Below are positions 1 to 8,427 of a DNA stretch of 64,000 bases, piece by piece; position 1 is the stretch's first letter; each line of letters begins with the position of its first letter. A model generated the notes under the pieces. It saw only the letters and a list, made by a program, of their open reading frames with translations, did not search any database and was not told the origin of the DNA. Source of the stretch: Pectobacterium versatile (GTDB lineage Bacteria > Pseudomonadota > Gammaproteobacteria > Enterobacterales > Enterobacteriaceae); contig NZ_JAINZP010000003.1 of assembly GCF_020166435.1 (NCBI RefSeq), positions 186,001 through 250,000 on the forward strand. The letters run 5' to 3'. A program made the position numbers and the translations under genes.

Positions 1-2492
1 CCCGCGCTGGGGCCTTGTTGGGAGAGAAGCTCAAAGGCGCTGGAGATGCTTGGGAGTCGGAGGTGATTCCCGAGCAGCATCCTTGGTTGGCGGACCATAA
101 AGTGTTGGATGAAATCATGTTTCCCGCGGCAGGATATCTGGAAATGATTCTGGCTGCGGCTCGTGAAGTGTTTACGGTAGGAGAAATTCAGGTTCGGTCG
201 CTGGAATTGACCTATGCCCTGACGCTAGAACCAAGACAGGCCTGCCGCTTTCAAACCTTCCTAAATAGGGCTACCGGGGACGTGCAGATTCACGCCACGA
301 AAACAGGGGGAGAACCCCTGTATCAGATAGTAGCTCGCGCTAGCTTGTGTAGTATTCCGGCAGGCATACAGGCTGTCATGTCGTATGCAGATCAAAATGC
401 GGTAGGCGTGCGCTATCCCATCCAGTTGCTGAGGGCCTCGCTGTATGACGCTTTCGCCATGATGCGATATAGCTATGGCCCGACTTTCCAAACGTTGCGT
501 GAGGCATATGTTGGGGATCAGGAAGTGGTGTGCCATCTTGATCTACCCGATCCCCCCGAGGGGATGGTGTTCCACCCCGCAGCCCTTGATGGTGTATTTC
601 AATGCGTGCTGGTGTGTGATGCTCCAGGGACAACCGAGCTGCTTCCGGCAAGCCAATTCACAATACCAGTGAGCGTAAGTTGTGTGCACCTTTTTGGCGT
701 ATTGCGTGGACCCGTCACGGTATATGCCACCAAGAAACGGGTAGGGAACGGTGAATGGCAAGGATGGATGTCGGTCTACTCGGCTGGCGGCGACCTGCTC
801 TGTCGTGTTGATGCTTTCCGCGTTCGGCTGGCTGGCTCTTTGCAGCGCGAGATCTCCACCCTTAAGACGTGTCGTCTGGAATGGGTGGCGGTACCTGCCA
901 TCACCCAGTCAGCAGGCATACGCCATTGGGCAATTGTGGGGAATGGCGAGTGGACGAGGGCATTGGCCGCAGAGCTGGATCGCCGGGCTACCCAAGTGTG
1001 CCAGATGAAATTTCCTCAGACCACTGATGGCGTGATGCAGTTGGTAGAGCAAATTCCAGTGGAAACTGAGGCCATCTTACTTGTGCCGCCTCAGCCAATC
1101 TCGCAGGACGTTACTCATCAACTCATCCGGCTGTGCCAGTTGCTGGCGGTGCGTCCTGATGTGCCGCGGCTCTGGGTCATGACACGTAATCTCTACTCGC
1201 CTTCTGGGGGCAACCCGGAGAGCGATCTTAGGGGGGCGGGACTATGGGGGATGTTGCGGGTCATCGGTCAGCAGGAAGCGCCCGGCCTTTGGGGAGGGGC
1301 AGTGGATGTCGATGATGCTAGCACTGTTTCCAGTCTCTGGGATGCGATTTTGTGTGATGACGGAGAGGACCAGATCGTGCTGCGAGATGCAGAGCGTTAT
1401 GTAGCACGCCTTCGTGAGGTTGAGGAGGAAGGCTGTCGATTGCCGCCGTCATTTCGCTGCGATGGTGCCTATGTTATCACCGGTGCTTTGGGGGATATCG
1501 GCTCGGTCGTGACAAGATGGATGGTGGAACGTGGAGCGCGTCATTTGTTGCTCTTGGGGCGAAGGCCGGTGCTGGGAGCCGAGGATGAGGCACGGTTGTC
1601 GACGCTTAGGGCTCTCGGGGCCGAGATGGTGTACCTGAGTGTCGATCTGGCCGATGCCTCTGCTACCGAGGCTGCCCTAAGGCAATATCGTCAGGCTTCG
1701 GGGTTGCCGCTCCTAGGGTTAATGCATTGTGCTGCGTATGTTGAAGACCAGCGCTTACCGGAGCTCGATCCTGCGGTGTTTGACCAAGTGTTTGCTGCTA
1801 AGGCACAGTCGGCATGGACCTTGCACAGTGCCATGCTCAATGATCCGCTTGAACACTTCGTCCTCTTTTCTTCGCTTGGATCTTTGGTTGCGTTGCCTGG
1901 GATGGCGGCCTACGCTGCGGCTAATTCTGCGCTGGATCATCTGGCGCTCTGGCGTCGTCGGCAAGGTTTACCAGCGCTGGCCTTGAACTGGGGGCCTTGG
2001 AACACCGGCATTGCCCAGCGCGATGCCAGAACGTTGCCAGTTCTGGCGGGATACGGCCTTTTGCCCTTGACTGCCCAGGTTGCACTGAATGCCCTTGAGC
2101 ATCATTTTTCTGCCCCGGACGGGCAGAGACTGCTCTTTGGCGCTGACTGGATGAAGATGCAAGCCAGCACCTTGCATGAGCTGCCATTGCTGCGCGGAAT
2201 CTGGCTGCGGCGGGGTATAGCAAGGAGTGAAGATACGTCTATTGCGCCGGTTGGCAATGTCGACGATGTGATCGTGCTGTTGCGCCGACTCTGTGCACGT
2301 GTGCTTGATGTACCCGAGGACAGCATTGCTCCAGATCTCCCTTTGGCCGAGAGTGGAATCGATTCGCTCAACAGCCTGATGATCGTACACGAGATCAACC
2401 AGAGCCTGCACGTCGAGGTGTCGCTAGACGAGGTACTAAGCGTGCAATCCCTATCAGAGCTTGCCGTGAAAGTCTTATATCGGATGGCCTGA
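1..2492 (+). CDS. Type I modular polyketide synthase, 3' end (DH-KR-ACP), partial
   Basis: The reading frame is open from the first base, so this is the C-terminal part of a larger gene whose KS/AT or earlier modules lie outside the window. Visible order: a dehydratase domain (nt ~60-850) with its catalytic His in ADHKVLDEIMFP (His codon at 96) and the second-motif Asp in HPAALDGVFQ; a KR structural subdomain (~870-1400); a ketoreductase (~1440-2050) with the NADPH loop TGALGDIG and the Ser/Tyr pair in FSSLGS and YAAANS (Tyr codon at 1911); and an acyl carrier protein (~2240-2480) with the phosphopantetheine Ser in GIDSLNS (codon at 2364). The Gly of the DH HxxxGxxxxP motif is Asp here. No thioesterase follows the ACP, so the chain is probably handed to another protein. 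The product cannot be named from this fragment. The gene abuts an insertion sequence. Confidence 0.9.
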   Translation, partial: RAGALLGEKLKGAGDAWESEVIPEQHPWLADHKVLDEIMFPAAGYLEMILAAAREVFTVGEIQVRSLELTYALTLEPRQACRFQTFLNRATGDVQIHATKTGGEPLYQIVARASLCSIPAGIQAVMSYADQNAVGVRYPIQLLRASLYDAFAMMRYSYGPTFQTLREAYVGDQEVVCHLDLPDPPEGMVFHPAALDGVFQCVLVCDAPGTTELLPASQFTIPVSVSCVHLFGVLRGPVTVYATKKRVGNGEWQGWMSVYSAGGDLLCRVDAFRVRLAGSLQREISTLKTCRLEWVAVPAITQSAGIRHWAIVGNGEWTRALAAELDRRATQVCQMKFPQTTDGVMQLVEQIPVETEAILLVPPQPISQDVTHQLIRLCQLLAVRPDVPRLWVMTRNLYSPSGGNPESDLRGAGLWGMLRVIGQQEAPGLWGGAVDVDDASTVSSLWDAILCDDGEDQIVLRDAERYVARLREVEEEGCRLPPSFRCDGAYVITGALGDIGSVVTRWMVERGARHLLLLGRRPVLGAEDEARLSTLRALGAEMVYLSVDLADASATEAALRQYRQASGLPLLGLMHCAAYVEDQRLPELDPAVFDQVFAAKAQSAWTLHSAMLNDPLEHFVLFSSLGSLVALPGMAAYAAANSALDHLALWRRRQGLPALALNWGPWNTGIAQRDARTLPVLAGYGLLPLTAQVALNALEHHFSAPDGQRLLFGADWMKMQASTLHELPLLRGIWLRRGIARSEDTSIAPVGNVDDVIVLLRRLCARVLDVPEDSIAPDLPLAESGIDSLNSLMIVHEINQSLHVEVSLDEVLSVQSLSELAVKVLYRMA

Positions 2493-2524
2493 ACTAAATA
2501 GTTGTCCTGAACTGTATAGTACTT
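2489..2524. repeat. Imperfect 18-bp tandem repeat at the PKS stop codon
   Basis: Two adjacent 18-bp units begin CTGAACTAAATAGTTGTC and CTGAACTGTATAGTACTT. The first overlaps the PKS stop codon. They may be a short duplication at a recombination junction or a protein-binding direct repeat; nothing in the sequence decides between these. The 80 bases that follow, up to the IS end at 2608, show no gene or clear terminator. Confidence 0.6.
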
Positions 2525-2669
2525 GGAGAGAAACCAGAGTTGAGCGATCTTAATCGCCGAATATCCTAAATCATCAGCCGGGTCGAGCGAAGCAGAGCAC
2601 TAAACCCTGATCTGTCCTTGATTTAGTGCCCACCTTGTTTTCAAATCAGTCAACGAAAGCGAGGTCACT

Positions 2670-2960
2670 ATGACGAGACAACAATATACCCCAGAGTTCA
2701 AGCGCAGGGCTGTAGCGTTAATGCTCGAAAGCGGGAAGTCTGTTGCCCGTATGGCTCAGGAGCTTGATATCAAAGAAAACACACTCTACAACTGGAAAAA
2801 ACGCTATCAGGATAAGGCGGAGGCGGCTTTCTCCAACACGTCGCAGCTTTCAGAACAGGAACTGGAGATTCGCCGTCTTAAAGCCAAAATCGCTGAACTG
2901 GAAGAGGATAAGCTCATCTTGAAAAAAGCGGCGGCGTTCTTTGCGTGGGAAAGCCGCTAA
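2670..2960 (+). CDS. IS3-family transposase OrfA
   Basis: A 96-residue OrfA of the IS3 family. It has an N-terminal helix-turn-helix (YTPEFKRRAVALMLESG, then a second helix around ENTLYNWKKRY) that recognises the IS ends, and a C-terminal heptad-like stretch (ELEIRRLKAKIAELEEDK) typical of the OrfA leucine zipper. The tract CTTGAAAAAAGCG near 2925 is a plausible A6G slippery site: the orfB remnant lies in the -1 frame relative to orfA, as expected for programmed frameshifting to OrfAB. OrfA alone cannot transpose the element, and the partner orfB here is broken. Confidence 0.9.
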   Translation: MTRQQYTPEFKRRAVALMLESGKSVARMAQELDIKENTLYNWKKRYQDKAEAAFSNTSQLSEQELEIRRLKAKIAELEEDKLILKKAAAFFAWESR

Positions 2961-3510
2961 GATACGCCATGGTCACTCCGTTATCGGCTTTCCATGAAGT
3001 GAAGCGAGTTTGCCTGTTGCTCAATGTCAGCAGGCGGGGTTACCAGTCATGGCGCAACCGCCCTCCCAGCCAACGACAGTTGGCTGACGACATCCTGAGC
3101 CGGAGGCTGATTCAGTTGCATCACGACAGCCGGGGAACTTAAGCAACAGACTGAAAACTCAGGTTGTGATTGACGTACTGGAGATGGCGATAAAACAGCG
3201 AAAGCCGACAAGGCTGGTGATAGCGCATTCGGACAGAGGGAGTCAATATGCGAGCCATCGATATCGGGATGTACTGAAAGAGAACGGTTTACGCTGTTCA
3301 ATGAGCGGAAAGGGGAGCTGTTACGACAATGCGGTAATGGAAAGCTTCTATCACACGCTGAAAACGGAGTTGATGCGGGGAAAAGCGTTTTTCAGCAGAG
3401 AAGGGGCGATGAACGCCATATTTGATTATATCGAAGTGTTTTACAATCGCCGTCGCAAACATTCGACACTGGGTTATCAAACTCCGGTGGATTATGAAAT
3501 GGCAGCATAA
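2945..3510 (+). pseudogene. IS3-family transposase OrfB, internal deletion
   Basis: The N-terminal part (from MGKPLRYAMVTPLSAF to HHDSRGT) ends at a TAA at 3140. It is followed without a gap by the C-terminal part in another frame (SNRLKTQVVIDVLEM through YQTPVDYEMAA). The join falls near 3136-3142. The missing middle, about 110 codons by comparison with normal OrfB, carried the first catalytic Asp of the DDE triad. The second Asp (AHSDRGSQY) and the Glu (NAVMESFYHTLK) remain. The enzyme cannot be functional. The deletion is out of frame, so it is a true loss and not a shorter variant. Confidence 0.9.
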
Positions 3511-3540
3511 TTAGGTGGGAATAATTTCAGGGACAGATCA

Positions 3541-3750
3541 ATCTGCTGTCCGTGAATAAATCGAACAAAATTCTTAACTCTGTTTAAACAGTTTTTTATG
3601 CATAAAGCTGACCGATAAGTCAATTTTACGCCGGTATTGAACAAAGGGAAGAGGTCATACAGCGTGAAGAAGCGATAACCGGAAGGGCGGGCTTGCATCA
3701 GCAAACTACTTCCCCTAATCTGGCAAAAATTAGAGATAAACAATCTACAT
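3541..3750. other. Non-coding junction between the IS and the thi leader
   Basis: I see no gene, tRNA or clear attachment site in these 210 bases. The stretch joins the accessory PKS/IS segment to core thiamine genes and probably holds the promoter of the riboswitch-controlled thi transcript near its right end. Confidence 0.5.
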
Positions 3751-3834
3751 GACTCGGGGTGCCCTTCTTCGTTGAAGGCTGAGAAATACCCGTACCACCT
3801 GATCTGGATAATGCCAGCGTAGGGAAGTCACGGT
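3751..3834 (+). promoter_or_regulatory. TPP riboswitch (thi box)
   Basis: The 84-nt stretch has the conserved parts of the THI element: an opening GACTCGGGGTGCCCTTC stem, the GGCTGAGAAATACCC bulge that contacts the pyrimidine of thiamine pyrophosphate, and the ACCTGATCTGGATAATGCC and AGCGTAGGGAA core that binds the diphosphate. It lies 45 nt before the thiM start. The following CGCCTTCTTCC can pair with the GGGAGA ribosome site of thiM, which would fit translational control as in E. coli thiM. The aptamer looks complete even though the first gene it controls is truncated. Confidence 0.95.
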
Positions 3835-3878
3835 ATGCCCACCGGTAGCCGCCTTCTTCCACGCCGGTTGGGAGATTT

Positions 3879-4241
3879 ATGAACACGCGACCCGCCGACT
3901 TTTCTGCCGCTCAGGCAGCAACATCACTAACCCAATTTCGTTCTGCCTTGTTGCTGGTGCACTGTTTGACCAACGATGTGGTGCAATCTTTTACCGCTAA
4001 TGTGCTGCTGGCGCTGAATGCGTCGCCAGCAATGGTGGTCGATCCCGAAGAAGCCGCGCAGTTCAGCGCGGTGGCTGATGCGCTGCTGATTAATGTCGGG
4101 ACGCTGGAACGTACGCGTGCCGAGGCGATGCGGGCGGCGATAAACAGCGCACATCAGGCGGGTACGCCGTGGGTGCTCGATCCGGTTGCCGTTGGTGGGT
4201 TGACCTTTCGGAGTGAATTTTGTCGGGAATTGCTGGCATGA
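3879..4241 (+). pseudogene. thiM: Hydroxyethylthiazole kinase ThiM, C-terminal half missing
   Basis: ThiM phosphorylates 4-methyl-5-(2-hydroxyethyl)thiazole in thiamine salvage and is normally about 265 residues. This frame gives 120. The first ~118 match the family well ([64 protein letters not shown]) and then stop. The whole C-terminal half is absent, including the GTGC-type phosphate/ATP motif with the catalytic Cys. The terminal Ala codon and stop form an ATGA overlap with thiD, which suggests a clean internal deletion that kept the native 3' end. A GGGAGA site precedes the ATG. The kinase activity is almost surely lost, though translation of thiD may still depend on this frame. Confidence 0.85.
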
Positions 4242-5041
4242 AGCGTATTAATGCGTTGACGATTGCGGGCACCGATCCGAGCGGTGGTGCGGGAATTCAG
4301 GCGGATTTAAAAGCGTTTTCTGCGCTGGGTGCTTACGGCACGTCGGTCATTACCGCGCTGGTGGCGCAAAATACGCGTGGCGTGCAGTCCGTCTACCAGA
4401 TTGAACCAGATTTTGTCGCAGCGCAGCTGGATTCCGTGCTGAGTGATGTGCGTATCGACAGCGCCAAGATTGGCATGCTGGCGCAGACCGATATTGTCGA
4501 AGCCGTTGCCGAGCGCCTGCGCCATTACGCCGTGCCTTTCGTGGTATTGGACACCGTGATGCTGGCGAAAAGTGGCGATCCGCTATTAGCTCCCGAGGCG
4601 GTGGAATCGATCCGTCGTGAGCTGTTGCCGCTGGTTTCCCTGATTACGCCGAACCTGCCGGAGGCCGCCGCGCTGCTGAATACGTCATCGGCCACCAATG
4701 AACGGGAAATGCGTGAGCAAGGGGAAGCGCTGCTGGCGATGGGTTGTCAGGCGGTGCTGATGAAAGGCGGTCACCTCAGTGAAGCGGAAAGCCCAGACTG
4801 GCTGTTCAGCCGGCAGGCCGAACCACAGCGCTTTAGTTCCCCGCGCGTGAATACACGCCATACACACGGCACCGGCTGCACGCTGTCTGCCGCGCTGGCG
4901 GCGCTGCGGCCGCGTCACGATGGTTGGGGAGAGACGGTCAAGGTAGCGAAGGACTATTTACAGCAGGCGTTACAGCAGGCCGACACGCTAGAGGTCGGGC
5001 ACGGAATCGGCCCTGTTCATCATTTCCACCGCTGGTGGTAA
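4238..5041 (+). CDS. thiD: Hydroxymethylpyrimidine kinase / phosphomethylpyrimidine kinase
   Basis: ThiD phosphorylates HMP and then HMP-P to give HMP-PP for thiamine synthesis in the cytoplasm. The 267-residue protein starts [17 protein letters not shown] as in E. coli. It has the HMP-binding [15 protein letters not shown] segment and ends with the ribokinase-family anion hole and catalytic loop [18 protein letters not shown] chose the ATG that overlaps the thiM stop (ATGA), not the in-frame ATG six codons earlier, because the protein then matches family length exactly. It is translationally coupled to the truncated thiM and lies under the TPP riboswitch. Confidence 0.95.
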   Translation: MKRINALTIAGTDPSGGAGIQADLKAFSALGAYGTSVITALVAQNTRGVQSVYQIEPDFVAAQLDSVLSDVRIDSAKIGMLAQTDIVEAVAERLRHYAVPFVVLDTVMLAKSGDPLLAPEAVESIRRELLPLVSLITPNLPEAAALLNTSSATNEREMREQGEALLAMGCQAVLMKGGHLSEAESPDWLFSRQAEPQRFSSPRVNTRHTHGTGCTLSAALAALRPRHDGWGETVKVAKDYLQQALQQADTLEVGHGIGPVHHFHRWW

Positions 5042-5194
5042 CACCATAAATAAATTGACTTGTACTTTGCGTGACATATTTGCCAGTAATTTCAAATTAA
5101 ATTAAGCGTATTCGGCATAGACAGTACGCGGTTCGTCCGGTTATTTTGCTGTGAAATCTTGGCGTTAATGTGTAATCGGGTGTGGGGATAAAAT

Positions 5195-5602
5195 ATGGCA
5201 GGTTCTGCTCGCAGTGTGATGGCTGCCAAGGCGCTTCAGACGATACTCAATATCGGCCTGCTGGCGCTGGCGACCATTCTAGTGATTTTTTTAGTCAAGG
5301 AAACGTTTCATCTGGCGAAAGTGTTGCTGATCTCCAACGAAAAAGATTCCTCCTATCAGTTGATAGAAGGCATTGTGATCTATTTCCTGTATTTTGAGTT
5401 CATTGCGCTGATCGTGAAGTATTTCCAGTCCGGCTATCACTTCCCGCTACGCTATTTTATCTACATCGGCATCACGGCCATCATTCGCCTGATTATTGTC
5501 GATCACAAAAGCCCGTCGGATACGCTGGTGTATTCCGCGGCGATCCTGCTGCTGGTAGTGACGCTGTACCTGGCAAACAGTAATCGCCTGAAGCGGGAAT
5601 AG
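5195..5602 (+). CDS. psiE: Phosphate-starvation-inducible membrane protein PsiE
   Basis: A 135-residue inner-membrane protein closely matching E. coli PsiE in length and sequence. The signature [18 protein letters not shown] and [18 protein letters not shown] are intact. About four membrane segments are visible (approximate residues 16-38, 55-77, 83-103, 108-128). Its biochemical role is unknown; in E. coli it responds to phosphate starvation and cAMP-CRP. A GGGGA ribosome site lies just before the ATG. It stands alone between thiD and the convergent yegS. I could not find a convincing Pho box in the 150 bp upstream. Confidence 0.93.
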   Translation: MAGSARSVMAAKALQTILNIGLLALATILVIFLVKETFHLAKVLLISNEKDSSYQLIEGIVIYFLYFEFIALIVKYFQSGYHFPLRYFIYIGITAIIRLIIVDHKSPSDTLVYSAAILLLVVTLYLANSNRLKRE

Positions 5603-5630
5603 TAGAAACAGGAATAGTCGAAACGCGCCG

Positions 5631-6530
5631 CTATTCCAGCAGCGAGCACTGGGGCGGCAGCCGGCAGTGAATCGCAGCGGGAAGCACCTCGATATGGAAA
5701 CGTTTGGCGGTGAGTGGTTCGCCGTCCAGATTAAACGTCATATCATCTGGGGCGGTGATCTCCAGCCAGGGCAGGGTAGCGGAAATCATGTTCTGGTTTT
5801 CGCTGCCGGTAAACCAGGCTTGAAGCATATTCGGCAGCAGCTCTGTTGCTGACAGTACGCTCAGCTCCAGCAGCCCATCGTTAATTAGCGCTTCTGGGCA
5901 AAGCTGCTGCCCGCCGCCAGCCTGACGACCATTACCCACCGCGACAACCAGCGTATCCCCCGACCAGTGAAAATCCGGTCCGCGAATCTCACAGCGCTCG
6001 GCTTGCAGCATATCCATGCGAAAGAGCGCGTGCAGCACGTATGAGGCACTCCCGAGTGCGGCCTTCATCTTGGCCGGTGTCTCGGTGGTGATGCGCGTGG
6101 CAAATCCGCCCGTCGCCATGTTGATGAAGTAATGGCTATCGTTCACCTTGGCGATATCAATCGCGGTGGCGCGGCCTTTTATAGCCAGCGTTAGTGCGTT
6201 GTGCATCTCCATTGGAATCTGACAGCTGGTGGCGAAATCGTTGGCTGTACCCAGCGGCACAATTCCCAGACACGGACGCACCGCTTCCGGCTGTACCGCT
6301 AATGCGGCGGCAACTTCATTGACGGTACCGTCTCCGCCAGCGGCGATCACGTTATCCGCGTTGAGCTGAATCGCCTCTTCCACATAGCGTTTGGCGTCGC
6401 CGTATTCCCAAGTCACGCGGACATGCAGCGTATAGCCGTCCTTGCGTAGCTCACCAATGGCCTCGCGAAGTTCTTCATTACCCGCGCTTTTCCCATTCAG
6501 AATCAGCAGCGTCACCGGATTTTTTTCCAT
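5631..6530 (-). CDS. yegS: Lipid kinase YegS (diacylglycerol-kinase-like family)
   Basis: A 299-residue soluble kinase of the DAGK catalytic-domain family. E. coli YegS phosphorylates phosphatidylglycerol in vitro; the physiological substrate is unsettled. The nucleotide-binding loop [17 protein letters not shown] lies near residues 60-78, after the N-terminal [11 protein letters not shown] strand. A second conserved segment, [12 protein letters not shown], follows at ~90-100. The C-terminal beta-sandwich domain, with NLDGEPL near the end, is complete. The start has an AGGAGA site about ten bases upstream. It converges with psiE (29-bp gap) and is followed upstream by the cyaR sRNA gene. Confidence 0.93.
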   Translation of the reverse strand: MEKNPVTLLILNGKSAGNEELREAIGELRKDGYTLHVRVTWEYGDAKRYVEEAIQLNADNVIAAGGDGTVNEVAAALAVQPEAVRPCLGIVPLGTANDFATSCQIPMEMHNALTLAIKGRATAIDIAKVNDSHYFINMATGGFATRITTETPAKMKAALGSASYVLHALFRMDMLQAERCEIRGPDFHWSGDTLVVAVGNGRQAGGGQQLCPEALINDGLLELSVLSATELLPNMLQAWFTGSENQNMISATLPWLEITAPDDMTFNLDGEPLTAKRFHIEVLPAAIHCRLPPQCSLLE

Positions 6531-6640
6531 GGCCTATTTCTCCTAAGCAGGATAGTGGAATTAATAATAGTCACTAAATCGGTAGGTAGAAATCAGAAGA
6601 GTCAGGGAATGTTTGCGGTATGGAAATAGGGGGGCGTGAG

Positions 6641-6735
6641 AAAAAGAAAAGCCAGCTCAAGGGAGATTGAGCTGGCCAAGGAGGTGGTTCCTAGTAGTAT
6701 CACTACGCTTATTTTTCGTTCTATGTTTTCTCAGC
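6641..6735 (-). ncRNA. cyaR: CyaR small regulatory RNA
   Basis: On the minus strand the sequence reads GCTGAGAAAACATAGAAC at its 5' end, then the unpaired GGAACCACCTCCTT that CyaR uses to pair with target ribosome-binding sites, then a GCCAGCTC/GAGCTGGC hairpin with loop AATCTCCCTT and a T-rich tail (TTTTCTTTTT). The anti-SD core and the loop match what I know of E. coli CyaR (RyeE). The position, directly downstream of trhP (yegQ) on the same strand, is the same as in E. coli. CyaR acts with Hfq and represses ompX, nadE and luxS in enteric bacteria. The terminator stem differs in sequence from E. coli but pairs fully. Confidence 0.93.
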
Positions 6736-6741
6736 GATGCA

Positions 6742-6784
6742 ATACTAACCACAAGACCAGCTAATTGATGTGATCTGTTTCTAA
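6742..6784 (-). promoter_or_regulatory. cyaR promoter with class II CRP site
   Basis: Read on the minus strand, TAGTAT (6742-6747) sits 7-12 bases before the inferred RNA start at 6735. A CRP half-site TGTGA (plus-strand 6769-6773), followed by a six-base spacer and a weaker TCTAA half, is centred at -41.5. That is exactly the class II activator position. Control by cAMP-CRP is known for E. coli cyaR. The start site is inferred by homology. Confidence 0.7.
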
Positions 6785-6944
6785 TATTCGTTAAAAAACC
6801 CTGAGCTTTGTAACGATACCTTCGGGCGGCTGACGTACTGATTCGCGGTTGGGGAAGGTTGATAAGGGGGGAGCATACTGCAAGGAAGGATTGCCTTGTG
6901 GGAGGCATTGCCGGATGTACGCGACATCCGGCGGTATTACCGGT

Positions 6945-8306
6945 TTATTCCGCGTTAGGATTACGCGTGGTGGTGCCCGGCAGATTGCGCAGCAGTAGCG
7001 CATAATCCAGCGAGACATCGTCTGGCACGGGCAGATAGACGATATGGCCGTTACCCGGCGCCACATCGGTCGGCTGCCCTTTGGTATTCTGCATAGATTC
7101 GATGGTGAATTGAATATTGCCGTTTGGCGTCATCATCTCCACGCTGTCGCCGCAGGAAAATTTGTTCTTCACATTGACTTCCGCCAGCCCATCGCGGCGT
7201 ACGCCGGTGAATTCACCGACAAACTGCTGACGATCGGAAACGGAGTAGCCGTATTCGTAATTTTGGTAATCTTCATGCACGTGGCGACGCAGGAAGCCTT
7301 CGGTGTAGCCACGGTGCGCCAAGCCTTCCAGCGTTTCCAGCAGCGTTGGATCGAACGGTTTCCCCGCGACGGCATCGTCAATGGCACGACGATAAACCTG
7401 TGCGGTACGGGCACAGTAATAGAATGACTTGGTGCGGCCTTCGATTTTCAGCGAATGAACCTGCATTTGCGTCAGGCGTTCAACGTGTTGGATTGCACGC
7501 AGATCGCGGGAGTTCATGATGTAGGTGCCGTGCTCGTCTTCAAATGCGCTCATGTACTCGCCGGGGCGCAGGTTTTCTTCCAGCATAAAGACTTTGTCGG
7601 TCGGTTCGCCGATGCCCAGTGCAGGCTCAACGTTTTTCACCGCGATAGGTTCGTGCTGATGAACGATATTCCCGATGTCATCCTCTTTGCCTTCCTGAAC
7701 CTTATATTCCCAGCGGCAGGCGTTGGTGCAAGTGCCCTGATTCGGATCGCGCTTGTTGATGTAACCGGAAAGCAGGCAGCGGCCAGAGTAGGCCATGCAC
7801 AGTGCGCCGTGAACGAAGATCTCCAGTTCCATATCTGGGACGTTCTGGCGGATTTCTGCAATCTCTTCCAGCGACAGTTCGCGGGACAGAATCACGCGCG
7901 TCAGCCCCATCTGCTGCCAGAATTTCACCGTCGCCCAATTGACCGCGTTGGCTTGAACGGAAAGGTGAACATCCATCTGCGGGAAGTTTTCCCGCACCAG
8001 CATAATCAGGCCCGGATCGGACATGATCAGCGCATCCGGCCCCATTTCGATCACGGGTTGCAGGTCACGCAGGAAGGTTTTCAGTTTGGCATTGTGCGGC
8101 GCGATGTTAACGACCACATAAAATTTCTTGCCCAGCTCATGCGCTTCGTTAATGGCTTGCGCCAGCGTCTGATGGTTGAATTCGTTATTGCGCACGCGCA
8201 GGCTGTAGCGAGGTTGACCGGCATAAATCGCGTCCGCGCCATAGGCAAAGGCGTAGCGCATATTTTTCAGCGTACCGGCCGGAGAAAGCAGTTCCGGTTT
8301 AAACAT
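6945..8306 (-). CDS. trhP: tRNA 5-hydroxyuridine modification protein TrhP (YegQ, U32 family)
   Basis: A 453-residue member of the former peptidase U32 family. In E. coli TrhP (YegQ) makes 5-hydroxyuridine at tRNA position 34 by an O2-independent, prephenate-dependent route. The N-terminus PELLSPAGTLKNMRYAFAYG and the family signature IFVHGALCMAYSGRCLLS are intact, as are the following GTCTNACRW cysteines that with it supply an iron-sulfur site. The C-terminal domain ends after NGHIVYLPVP. A purine-rich GAGAGAT lies before the ATG. Gene order trhP-cyaR is conserved with E. coli. Repeated FNR-like boxes lie ~120-170 bp upstream. Confidence 0.95.
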   Translation of the reverse strand: MFKPELLSPAGTLKNMRYAFAYGADAIYAGQPRYSLRVRNNEFNHQTLAQAINEAHELGKKFYVVVNIAPHNAKLKTFLRDLQPVIEMGPDALIMSDPGLIMLVRENFPQMDVHLSVQANAVNWATVKFWQQMGLTRVILSRELSLEEIAEIRQNVPDMELEIFVHGALCMAYSGRCLLSGYINKRDPNQGTCTNACRWEYKVQEGKEDDIGNIVHQHEPIAVKNVEPALGIGEPTDKVFMLEENLRPGEYMSAFEDEHGTYIMNSRDLRAIQHVERLTQMQVHSLKIEGRTKSFYYCARTAQVYRRAIDDAVAGKPFDPTLLETLEGLAHRGYTEGFLRRHVHEDYQNYEYGYSVSDRQQFVGEFTGVRRDGLAEVNVKNKFSCGDSVEMMTPNGNIQFTIESMQNTKGQPTDVAPGNGHIVYLPVPDDVSLDYALLLRNLPGTTTRNPNAE

Positions 8307-8427
8307 GGTATCTCTCGATTCTGATCACAAGTCAGGCTGCTCCACGGCGGGAGCAGTAAAGGCGGAGGATTCTAGCGCTAATAGGGGTAAATTGCAGTAG
8401 ACGACACACGAAATGTGGGGCCTTTGT

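Larger units (their letters stand above)
2608..3540 (+). mobile_element. IS3-family insertion sequence, internally deleted
   Basis: The ends form imperfect inverted repeats: the left end begins TGATCTGTCCTTGA and the right end, read inwards on the minus strand, begins TGATCTGTCCCTGA, with a shared CCCACCT further in. Inside are an intact orfA and an orfB that has lost its middle. The element is 933 bp, against roughly 1.2-1.3 kb for complete relatives. The three bases on either side (CCC and ATC) do not match, so no target duplication is visible. This suggests the flanks were rearranged after insertion. Confidence 0.85.

Noticed and set aside
1-2492. Coronafacic acid synthase Cfa7 or a zeamine synthase
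   Set aside because: DH-KR-ACP alone is too general, no linked cfa or zmn gene is visible, and recalled sequence is not enough to assign a pathway.
5042-5194. Pho box upstream of psiE
   Set aside because: CTGTGAAATCTTGGCG resembles a Pho box in one half only; the second CTGTCAT repeat is not recognisable at the 11-base spacing.
7455-8324. Long plus-strand open frame (289 codons) opposite trhP
   Set aside because: It is the shadow of the high-GC trhP coding strand; it lacks any family motif, signal or ribosome site.
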